Shown here: piece after piece, positions 8,373 through 15,710 of the stretch
Layout of the letters: each line of letters starts with the position of its first letter
How positions within the stretch are numbered: the first letter of the stretch is position 1
NCBI GenBank assembly: GCA_041569895.1
Contig: JBFFXF010000024.1
Span: 1 to 41,211 of the forward strand
DNA: 41,211 nt
Reading direction: 5' to 3'
From: JBFFXF01 sp041569895
GTDB taxonomy: Bacteria > Planctomycetota > UBA8108 > JACQVS01
Translations under genes and position numbers: made by a program
The notes under the pieces: generated by a model
Told to the model about the DNA's origin: nothing
The model's input: only the letters and a program-made list of their open reading frames with translations
Database searches by the model: none

Positions 8373-9251
8373 TCAGAGATCGGTGCCGGAGTCGTCGTCG
8401 ACCGGGGGTCGCTGGCGCTGTCCGCCACGCGCGCCGCCACGGCCACCGCGCCCACCACCCTCACGACCGCCGCCGAAGCCGCCGCGGCCGCGGAAGAGGC
8501 TGCGCCGATCGAGCTCGAAGGGCTTGCCCTTGAGCTTCGCGAGTGCCTCCGTCTGCTCCTTTCTCAGGAACCCGAGGACGGCCTTCTCGGCATCGGCGGT
8601 GATCTTCTCGCGCTTCTCGCGGATCTCCTCGAAGTTCGGGCGCTCGCCGCGACCCTCGCCGCGTCCCGCGCCACGTCCCTCGCCGCGAGGGCCACGGCGG
8701 AAGCCGGCGGTCAGCTTGCCGATCTCCTCGTCGCGCGTCGCGAGCGCCGTTTTGATCTTGCCGACCTGACCCTCGTCGAGCTTCAGGGCCGCGACGACCG
8801 GCGCGCTGACGATGCCGTCGATCCCCTGCTGCTGCAGCGAGATCTCGTCGAGCCGCTTGACCTGGCTCTTCTCGAGGACGGCGACCAGCTTCTTCTCGGT
8901 CTTCTTGTCGAGCGCCTCGCGCTTCTTCGTCATCTCCTGGCGCGCCTTCTCCCGGTCCTCCTGGAAGCTCTCGCGCAGGGATGAGAAGATCTCGCGCGAT
9001 GCCTCTCGGTGCGCCGCGAGGATCTCGTCGAGCTTCTTCCCTTGGTCCTCCTTGACCTTGAGCTCCTCGCGGACCTGGGCCGACCCGAGCAGGGTCGCCT
9101 TGTCGATCGTCCGTGAGAAACCGCCAAAACCGAATCCACCGCGGCCGAAGCCACGGCCGCCGCGCCCACGCTCGCGGTCCTGGCCGAGCACGCTGGCCGA
9201 GACCGTGAGCGCCACGACGATCGCGATCGACGTGAACGTTCGAGTCCTCAT
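8373..9251 (-). CDS. Exported Spy/CpxP-like helical protein with Arg-Gly-rich ends
   Basis: 292 residues. The ATG at 9251 has AAAGGA 8 bases upstream and begins a signal peptide (MRTRTFTSIAIVVALTVSASVLGQ). The mature N-terminus is RG/FG-rich (GRGGRGFGRGGFGFGGF). Two related helical segments follow (LKVKEDQGKKLDEIL near residue 62 and LKLDEGQVGKIKTAL near 155), each echoing the LTxxQ pattern of periplasmic Spy/CpxP chaperones, with a long charged helix between them. An RG-rich linker and an RGRGGFGGGREGGG tail complete it. Planctomycete homologues with LDEI.LQQQG are common from memory. It is the first gene of the operon. A chaperone role is inferred from helix pattern only. Confidence 0.75.
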   Translation of the reverse strand: MRTRTFTSIAIVVALTVSASVLGQDRERGRGGRGFGRGGFGFGGFSRTIDKATLLGSAQVREELKVKEDQGKKLDEILAAHREASREIFSSLRESFQEDREKARQEMTKKREALDKKTEKKLVAVLEKSQVKRLDEISLQQQGIDGIVSAPVVAALKLDEGQVGKIKTALATRDEEIGKLTAGFRRGPRGEGRGAGRGEGRGERPNFEEIREKREKITADAEKAVLGFLRKEQTEALAKLKGKPFELDRRSLFRGRGGFGGGREGGGRGGRGGARGGQRQRPPVDDDSGTDL

Positions 9252-9634
9252 GAGCAAATCCTTTCGTACAGCTCCGAACCCGTCTTGAACCGACAAACAA
9301 CGGGCGACACGGGGCCCGTTGTCCGACCTCACACAAATGTCGCGCCGGGCGACGTTTTCGCCCCGAAAAAGCCCCTCTGGCGGGAAAAGCCCACCCCGGG
9401 GAAAAGCCCACCCGGGGCACGGCGTCACGGGCACGGCGTCACGGGCACGGCGTCACGGGCACGGCGTCACGGACACGGCGTCACGGACACGGCGTCATGG
9501 ACACGGCGTCATGGACACGGCGTCACGGACACGGCGTCATGGACACGGCGTCACGGACACGGCGTCACGGACACGGCGTCACGGACACGGCGTCACGGAC
9601 ACGGCGTCATGGACACGGCGTCATGGACACGGCG
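9252..9634. other. Repeat-rich gap between kinase gene and Spy-like operon
   Basis: No gene is supported here. From the Spy-like start going up there is a leader of about 45 bases and a 9-bp hairpin (9297-9322). Then come an imperfect direct repeat with GGGAAAAGCCCACC at 9382-9395 and 9399-9412 (17-bp period, with a weaker GAAAAAGCCCC copy near 9365) and the 14-bp minisatellite. All reading frames are open over the minisatellite, which makes spurious ORFs. The operon promoter must be in or above this region but I could not define it. Confidence 0.6.
9297..9322 (-). terminator. 9-bp hairpin, possible terminator of the kinase transcript
   Basis: ACAACGGGC (9297-9305) and GCCCGTTGT (9314-9322) pair perfectly around an 8-nt loop. 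On the minus strand the stem ends in TTGT followed by TTGTCGG, a weak T-rich tail. It could terminate readthrough from the kinase gene, or act as a regulatory dyad in the leader of the Spy-like gene, about 45 bases ahead of its start. Confidence 0.4.
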
Positions 9635-9642
9635 TCATGGAC
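9421..9642. repeat. 14-bp minisatellite, about 16 tandem copies
   Basis: The unit is GGCGTCACGGACAC, in perfect register from 9421 to 9642, with fifteen full copies and a 12-bp partial copy. Units 1-3 have GGGCAC instead of GGACAC. Units 6, 7, 9 and 14-16 have CATGG in place of CACGG. No other difference or indel is seen. The last, partial unit contains the TGA stop codon of the minus-strand kinase gene (9635-9637). Confidence 0.95.
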
Positions 9643-12600
9643 GCCGGGCCACCTCGATGGCCGCCACCGCCGGCTCCCCCCGCCTGCGGACGAACTGGAT
9701 GTCGAGGAACCCGTCCTCGACCCCCGTCTCGACGCTCCAGACGTCGGCCGACGCCGTCCCCGGGGACGGTGGCTCGTAGGCGGCGCGGGCGATGGCGCCC
9801 TCGACGACGACAGCGAACGCCGGCGACTCGTCGGCGCGTCCACGCGAGTGACGCCTGGCGGCGAAATGGAGCGTCACGTCATATCGGCCAGCCGGCAGCG
9901 GGATGCGGTACCCCGCCTCGTCGCCGCCGCGCCCGAAGAAGACGCGGGAGCTCCGCTCGGGCGGCTCGTCACCCCGCCGGCCACGGTCTCTCCTCCAGCG
10001 CTCGCCGAAGCGGCGCATCCCCGGGATCTCGGAGCGCGCGAAGCGGTCCCGACCCCACGTCGCGCCCCGGGCATCGACGGTCGCGTCGCCGCCGCAGTTG
10101 ATGCGCAGCGGCTCGCCGGCGACGAGCCGCTCGAGCGCCCACCGCAGGTCGGCCAGCGGGCTGTCGTCGCGCTCCCCGTCGACCGCCGGCAGCGCCGGAA
10201 ACGTCGCCAGGATCTCCCGCGCCGAGCGTCGCAGCGCCACGAGCGAGAGCTCCGTCCAGAGCGTCCAGGGCGCCGAGTACTGCAGACTCTCCCGGGAGAG
10301 CGCCCCGCGCAGCGCCACCTCCGCCGCCGCCGCGTCGCCCGCGTCGCGAAGGGACTCGGCGAGGCGAAGGTGCGGCTCGGGCAACGCGTCCTCGCGAGCG
10401 AACGCCTCCTCGAACGTCGCCGCCGCCTCGCGGTGACGCCCCGCTCGCTGCAGCAGCCTGCCGTCGAGATACGCGAGCCGCGCCAGCGCTCCGGCGTCCG
10501 TGCTGCCGGCGTGCAGGGCGCGGAACTGATCCAGCGCGCCGTCGGCCTCGAGGGCCACGTCGATCGAGGCGAAGCTCACCAGATCCGGGAGCACCGACTG
10601 CCGGTACCGCGCCAGCGCCTCGGCCGGAGTCTCGTGGCGCTCGCGGCCTCGCGGAAACCTCCAGCGATCCCAGGAGCGCTCGCCGCGTTCCCGGAAGGAC
10701 TCCTCGAGCACGAGGATCGCTCCCTCGCGGTCTCCCCGAACGAAGCGGACCGCCGCGAGGAGCGTGTCGAGCCCGTCGCGGTGATAGTCGCCGCCCCGGC
10801 GGATGGTCTCGAGGGTGGTCTCGAGGCGATCGAGCTCGCCGGGCGTGATGGTGGCCGCATTGTCGGCGACGATTCCGGCGCACTTGTAGTACGGCCACCC
10901 GAAGAAGAGGTACGGATCGAGCGTGAACGCCGCGCCGAGCTCGCCGATCGACTGGCCGGGCTGACTCGCGTCCGCGAGCGTCGAGCCGAGCTTGTACCGC
11001 GCATACGCGCTGCCCGGACGCAGCGCGACGGCGGCCCTCAGGTACTGGAGCGCCTCGACGTGGTCGCCGTCGTCGTCGATGCGGTCGCCGAGACGGATCG
11101 TGATCCAGAAGTCGTGCGGGTAGAGCTCCTGCGCGCGCTTCCAGAGCTGTCTCGCCCTGGGAGAGTCACGGAGCGCGAGCGCCAGCAGCTCGAAGGTGGA
11201 TGGGGCGAGCTGCCGCGTCGCCGCCTCGCCGGCGAGACTCTCCAGGAGGTCCTCGTCCTGCGCCTGAACGGCCTCCCGCAGCCGCCGGCGAAACGGATCG
11301 TCGTCCGCCGACTGGGCGACCTCGAGGAGACGCCGGGCGCTGCGGCTGAGACCGCTCCGGTCGCGGGGGCGCCGCTTGGTCATCGCCCACTCGTCGAGCG
11401 CGAGCACGAGCTCGGTGCGGATGCCGCTGTCCCGGATCATCCGCGCCGCCGTCTCGACGTCGAGATCCTCGACGTCGATCCCGTGCTCGGAGAACGCCTC
11501 GCGGAAGCGCTCGTCGACCTCGCCGGGGCCGACGTCCTTCTCCTCCCGCACTTGCTCGAGTAGCGCGATGGTGGTGCGATCCCGCACCTGCGCGGCGAGC
11601 TCCGCGTGGAAACTCTCGGCCTCGGCGCGCATCGAGGAGGCGGCGGACCGGCTGGCCAGATCGACCGCCCTCCTCGCCTCTCGCAGCGCCGCCTCCCACG
11701 TCGCCGCATCGCCGCCGGAGGCAGCCCGCGCCCGCAGCTGCTTCGCATCGCCCAGCGCTTCTCGCACAGCGGCAACAGCCGTGTCGCGCTGCGCTCGACG
11801 CTCCCGGTCGATCCAGAAGAATGCGCCGGCGCCGATGACCACCGCGACGAGACCGACGAGCGCGAGGGAGAGCCGGAGCCGCGCCTTGGCGGCACGCATC
11901 TCGAGCTCGCGGGCGCGACGATCGATCGATTCAAGGTACTCTCTCACCCGCTTGGCGACGACGACCGCGTTGCGCGGACGCTCCCGCGCCTCGGGACGCA
12001 GGCAGCTCTCGGCGATGTCGACGAGCGCCTCGTCGGCGCCGCAGTCGCCGAGACGCCGTCGCGCCTCCGCGAGGTCGCCGGACCTCGCCTTGCGAAAGAC
12101 CTCGTCGAGGTCACGGCCGGTGTAGGGCGGCCTGCCGGTGAGGATCTCGCAGAGGATCGCCCCGAGGCCGAAGACGTCCGAGCGCTCGTCGAGCTCGTCG
12201 ACCGCGCCCCGGGCCTGCTCCGTCGGCATGTAGGCGGGCGTCCCCATCACGGAGCCGGCGAGCGATTGCGAGCTGTCGCTGCCGTCGCGCGCCGTCGTGA
12301 TTCGCTGCTCGTCAGCCTTCGATTCGGCATCGCGCACGATCGCGCGCGTCGTCCGGAGCTCGTCGGCCACGCCGCCCTTGGCGAGCACCTTGGCGAGTCC
12401 CCAGTCCATCACCTGCACCTCGCCGAAGGCACCGACCATGACGTTCGACGGCTTCAGGTCGCGATGGATGACGCCGCGCGAGTGCGCGTACGCGAGAGTC
12501 TGGCAGACCTGCTCGAAGACGCCGAGGAAACGCTGGCGGCCGTCCTCCGGACCCGTGCGAGACTCGAGGAGCTCGGCGAGCGTCTGGCCGTTGACGAGCT

Positions 12601-13102
12601 TCATCGCGAAGTACGGACGGTCGTCGGCGAGGAGACCGATCTCGTGCACCGCCACCACTCCCGGGTGCTGCAGCTGCCCGGCGATCTGGGCCTCCTCGAG
12701 GAATCGCCGCGTCATCTCCGCGTTGCCGCGATGGGCGTCGAGGAGCACCTTGAGGGCGACATCGCGACCGAGGTCGGTGTCGCGCGCCTTGAGGACAGAG
12801 CCGACACCCCCCCGCGCGATCTCGCCGGCGACCTGGTAGCGACTCGACGTCCACGACAGTTCACCCTCGGCGCGCCCCGGCAGCGCCAGCGGCGTGTGCT
12901 CGCTGTCCGCGTCCCGGAGCTGGATTCGGGACCCGTACCCGGCCCGCCGGAACACCTCGAGGACGCTTCGGGACGTCGGCGTATCCGTCTCGGGGTCGGC
13001 GCCGAACGCCGCCCGCATGGCGACCTCGAGCACGTCGGTCTCCTCCGACGCCGTCTCGCCGTGCTCGCCGTTCTCGGGATCTCTGTCGAAATCGCTGTTC
13101 AT
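9635..13102 (-). CDS. Large membrane Ser/Thr protein kinase with TPR tail and carbohydrate-binding-like C-terminus
   Basis: 1155 residues. The kinase domain spans about 88-390. It has a glycine loop (GEIARGGVGS), catalytic Lys118 (ALKVL), the catalytic loop HRDLKPSN with Asp215, a DWG variant of DFG at Asp233, and GTPAYMPTEQ where PxE normally sits. One transmembrane helix lies at about 411-430 and puts the kinase in the cytoplasm. The region from about 440 to 1000 is Ala/Arg/Glu-rich helix with TPR-like pairs (ALQYLRAAVALRPGSAYARY). The last 150 residues look like a malectin/CBM-type beta domain (YRIPLPAGRYDVTLHFA, GFLDIQFVRRRG). GAGGGG precedes the ATG. The ECF sigma gene sits 74 bp upstream in the same direction, a known planctomycete pairing. 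The kinase call is firm; the C-terminal domain is inferred. Confidence 0.92.
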   Translation of the reverse strand: MNSDFDRDPENGEHGETASEETDVLEVAMRAAFGADPETDTPTSRSVLEVFRRAGYGSRIQLRDADSEHTPLALPGRAEGELSWTSSRYQVAGEIARGGVGSVLKARDTDLGRDVALKVLLDAHRGNAEMTRRFLEEAQIAGQLQHPGVVAVHEIGLLADDRPYFAMKLVNGQTLAELLESRTGPEDGRQRFLGVFEQVCQTLAYAHSRGVIHRDLKPSNVMVGAFGEVQVMDWGLAKVLAKGGVADELRTTRAIVRDAESKADEQRITTARDGSDSSQSLAGSVMGTPAYMPTEQARGAVDELDERSDVFGLGAILCEILTGRPPYTGRDLDEVFRKARSGDLAEARRRLGDCGADEALVDIAESCLRPEARERPRNAVVVAKRVREYLESIDRRARELEMRAAKARLRLSLALVGLVAVVIGAGAFFWIDRERRAQRDTAVAAVREALGDAKQLRARAASGGDAATWEAALREARRAVDLASRSAASSMRAEAESFHAELAAQVRDRTTIALLEQVREEKDVGPGEVDERFREAFSEHGIDVEDLDVETAARMIRDSGIRTELVLALDEWAMTKRRPRDRSGLSRSARRLLEVAQSADDDPFRRRLREAVQAQDEDLLESLAGEAATRQLAPSTFELLALALRDSPRARQLWKRAQELYPHDFWITIRLGDRIDDDGDHVEALQYLRAAVALRPGSAYARYKLGSTLADASQPGQSIGELGAAFTLDPYLFFGWPYYKCAGIVADNAATITPGELDRLETTLETIRRGGDYHRDGLDTLLAAVRFVRGDREGAILVLEESFRERGERSWDRWRFPRGRERHETPAEALARYRQSVLPDLVSFASIDVALEADGALDQFRALHAGSTDAGALARLAYLDGRLLQRAGRHREAAATFEEAFAREDALPEPHLRLAESLRDAGDAAAAEVALRGALSRESLQYSAPWTLWTELSLVALRRSAREILATFPALPAVDGERDDSPLADLRWALERLVAGEPLRINCGGDATVDARGATWGRDRFARSEIPGMRRFGERWRRDRGRRGDEPPERSSRVFFGRGGDEAGYRIPLPAGRYDVTLHFAARRHSRGRADESPAFAVVVEGAIARAAYEPPSPGTASADVWSVETGVEDGFLDIQFVRRRGEPAVAAIEVARRP

Positions 13103-13176
13103 GGACCGTGGCCCCTCAAGGGAACGTCGCGTCGAGCCGGAGTTTCGCCCCGACCTTTCGCCACCGAGAGATCACC

Positions 13177-13917
13177 TCACCCGCCGAGCAGACCGATCAG
13201 ATCGACGCACCGCTGGGCGACCTCGGCGTCCGTGCAGCCCGGGTGGTGAAACGCCACCACCTCGCCAAGAGCGACGCGGAACTCCTCTCGCGCCCTGGCG
13301 TACTCCTTGTGGATGAACGCGGCATCGGCGTCCCAGCGACGGGCAATCTCGCGAATCGGCAGACTCTCCCTCGATCGCAGCCGGAGGATCTCGACGCGAC
13401 GCCGCGCCCGCTCGTCGGTCAGCCGCGCGCGTTTCTCCATGACGGTGGCCGCCTGGCGCATCAGCGCGCGCGCCCACGCCCGATCGAAGACGCGTGACAG
13501 CGTCGCCTCGTCGCTCTCGACGGCGTCTGCCTCGAGCCCGTTCGAGCCGGGACGCTCCCGCGATTGCCCGATCCTCCGCTCACAGCGGAGCGCGACGTTG
13601 CGGGTGACGCCGTAGAGGAAGCCCCGGAAGCTCGCGGGACGTTCCTCGCGGATTCGATCGAGAACGCCGTCCTGTCGAAAGCACTCGACGAAGACCTCCT
13701 GCACGGCGTCGTCGAGCTCCTCGCGGAGTCGCGAGCCGCGCCAGCGCCGCACGAGGTAGGCGCGCACCACGCCGACGTACCGCCGCGCGAACTCATCGCG
13801 ATCCTTGACGCGACCGGCCGCGGCCCCGTTGATGAGCGTCCAGCACGTGACGTCGGCGTTGGCACCGGCGTTGGCACCGGCGTTGGCACCGGCGTTGGAA
13901 TCGGAGAGTGGGCTCAT
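13177..13917 (-). CDS. ECF-type RNA polymerase sigma factor paired with a Ser/Thr kinase
   Basis: 246 residues. Region 2 is recognised by a helix with ELDDAVQEVFVECF (the D-A-x-Q-E-x-F core-binding signature) and the following ASFRGFLYGVTRNVA. Region 4 is the helix-turn-helix near residues 175-215 (SLPIREIARRW..AAFIHKEYARAREEF). A Cys/His-containing tail (HHPGCTDAEV) follows. The first 25 residues are unusual: NAGA units encoded by a 12-bp DNA repeat. The product should direct RNA polymerase to a regulon likely to include neighbours, but its target promoters cannot be read from this window. No anti-sigma gene is adjacent. The downstream membrane kinase is the likely regulator, as in kinase-linked ECF groups. 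Confidence 0.88.
   Translation of the reverse strand: MSPLSDSNAGANAGANAGANADVTCWTLINGAAAGRVKDRDEFARRYVGVVRAYLVRRWRGSRLREELDDAVQEVFVECFRQDGVLDRIREERPASFRGFLYGVTRNVALRCERRIGQSRERPGSNGLEADAVESDEATLSRVFDRAWARALMRQAATVMEKRARLTDERARRRVEILRLRSRESLPIREIARRWDADAAFIHKEYARAREEFRVALGEVVAFHHPGCTDAEVAQRCVDLIGLLGG
13855..13896. repeat. In-frame 12-bp tandem repeat in sigma factor 5' end
   Basis: Three exact copies of GGCACCGGCGTT (13861-13896) follow a half unit GGCGTT (13855-13860) and run into GGAATC. On the minus strand they encode Asn-Ala-Gly-Ala units, so any copy-number change keeps the reading frame. The GG-starting hexamer structure is like that of the intergenic cassettes. Confidence 0.9.
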
Positions 13918-14129
13918 GGTGTTCCGGGCGGAGCTCGTCTCTGTGCCTGTCTCTTCTTATTGAACCGCAACGCCCGGCCGGGTGGCGCGAAAAAACCACC
14001 GCGGGCCGGTCGCCACCCGGTTGCGTCCAGGGGCCCTTCCAGGAAGCGGCCGCGCTGCCGGAGCTTGGCGCCCGGGCGAGGCCGGCGGGCGCGGCGCCCG
14101 GCTCGCTTCCCGGCGCGCGCCCCGCGATA

Positions 14130-15710
14130 ATGGGCCGCATGAACCTGCGCGCTCTTCGACGCGGCCGATCACCGGGAGCGAGACCGACGCGGCGCCGCCT
14201 GATGGCGTTGCGGCTCGGCGCGGTGGCCTTCGGGCTGGCGATACTCGCGGGCGTCGAGATCGTCCTCCGCATCGCGGACGTCGGCCGGCCCGCCGACCAC
14301 GAGGACCCGTTCGTCGGTTTTCGATCGGTGACGCCGCTCTTCGTCCCGAGCGAGGACGGCTCGCGGCTCGAGATCGCACCGTCGCGCCATTCCTTCTTCC
14401 GCCCCGACTCCTTCTCGACAACGAAGGGACCGACGGAGCTCCGCATCTTCTGCCTCGGCGGCTCGACCGTCCAGGGACGTCCGTTCTCGATCGAGACCTC
14501 CTTCACCACGTGGCTGGAGCTCGCCCTCGCGGCGGCCGCTCCCGATCGCGAGGTCGACGTCGTCAACTGCGGCGGCATCTCCTACGCGAGCTACCGACTG
14601 GGGCCGATCCTCGACGAGGTGCTGCGCTACTCGCCGGACCTGATCGTCCTCTACACCGGGCACAACGAGTTCCTGGAGGACCGCACCTACGAGCACATCA
14701 AGGAGATGCCGGAGGCGCTCGCGCGCCCGCTCGAGCTCTGCTCGCGCCTGAGGACGTTCGTGGTGATCCGCGAGGCGATCCTCGGGGTGACCGGTCGATC
14801 GAAATCGGCGCCGGACGAGGGGCGCCCCGTGCTGCCCGTCGACGTCGACGCGCGACTCGACCACCGCGGCGGTCTCGATCAGTATCACCGCGACGAGAAA
14901 TGGCGACGCGATGTCATCGCGCATTACGCGCACGCCGTGCGCCGCATGGTGGAGACGTGCCGAGACGCGGGGGTGCCGCTGATCCTCGTCAACCCGGTCT
15001 CCAACCTCCGGGACTGCGCGCCCTTCAAGTCGGAGCACCGCGACGGCATCACCGCGGCGGAACTCGAGCGCTGGGAGGGTCTCGTCGCGGAAGCGAGGTC
15101 GGTCTGGAGGAGCGACGGACGTCGCGCCGTCGCCCTCCTCCGCGAGGCGATCTCGATCGACGGGGAGTACGCCGCCATCCACTTCGACCTCGCGAAGTGC
15201 CTCGACACGCTCGGCGACCACCGTGCGGCGCGCGAGGCGTACGCCAGGGCGCTGGATCTCGACGTGTGCCCGCTCAGGATGCTCGAGCCGATGCACGACG
15301 CGCTGCTCGAGACGGCGCGACAGACCGGCACGCCGCTCGTCGATGCGAGGAAGCTGATCAGCGACCTGAGCGACGACGGCATGCCGGGAAGCTACTGGCT
15401 CATCGATCACGTCCACCCGTCGATCCTCGGGCACCGGAAGATCGCCGAGGCGCTCGCGGCGAAGATCGTCGAGCTCGGTCTCGTCGATCCGGCGGACGGC
15501 TGGGAGGAGCGCAGGCGAGAACTCTTCGAGGCCCACTTCGCATCGCTGGACGATGTGTACTTCGCTCGCGGCATCAGCCGGCTGGAGGCGGTGCGCGGCT
15601 GGGCGCGCGGCGAGGCCGGGCGCCACGAGGCGGAGAGCGTCGAAGACGCTGTCACAGGTGACGCTCCAGCGACTCTCGCGCCTCGGCGGAAACCTCCCGG
15701 GGGACGGTGA
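14130..15710 (+). CDS. Membrane-anchored SGNH/GDSL-type hydrolase with TPR-like insert
   Basis: 526 residues from the first ATG at 14130. An ATG at 14139 is equally possible; neither has a good ribosome site. A basic N-terminus and a hydrophobic helix at about 25-48 suggest a signal anchor. SGNH motifs are present: CLGGSTVQG with nucleophile Ser112 (block I), YTGHNEF at 176-181 (block III variant) and DHVHP with Asp426 and His429 (block V). Between blocks III and V is a TPR-like helical pair (REAISIDGEYAAIHFDLAKC). Related proteins act on esters of sugars, lipids or exopolysaccharide; the substrate is not evident. The last 20 codons run convergently over the dnaJ 3' end, and the C-terminal tail (TLAPRRKPPGGR) is low complexity. 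Confidence 0.82.
   Translation: MGRMNLRALRRGRSPGARPTRRRLMALRLGAVAFGLAILAGVEIVLRIADVGRPADHEDPFVGFRSVTPLFVPSEDGSRLEIAPSRHSFFRPDSFSTTKGPTELRIFCLGGSTVQGRPFSIETSFTTWLELALAAAAPDREVDVVNCGGISYASYRLGPILDEVLRYSPDLIVLYTGHNEFLEDRTYEHIKEMPEALARPLELCSRLRTFVVIREAILGVTGRSKSAPDEGRPVLPVDVDARLDHRGGLDQYHRDEKWRRDVIAHYAHAVRRMVETCRDAGVPLILVNPVSNLRDCAPFKSEHRDGITAAELERWEGLVAEARSVWRSDGRRAVALLREAISIDGEYAAIHFDLAKCLDTLGDHRAAREAYARALDLDVCPLRMLEPMHDALLETARQTGTPLVDARKLISDLSDDGMPGSYWLIDHVHPSILGHRKIAEALAAKIVELGLVDPADGWEERRRELFEAHFASLDDVYFARGISRLEAVRGWARGEAGRHEAESVEDAVTGDAPATLAPRRKPPGGR

Noticed and set aside
9421..9642. CRISPR array
   Set aside because: The 14-bp units abut without spacers, and there are no cas genes.
9497..11563. 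A 688-codon plus-strand open frame starting in the minisatellite
   Set aside because: It begins in repeat DNA and continues opposite the kinase gene; the repeat leaves all frames open, and the translated product has no motif.
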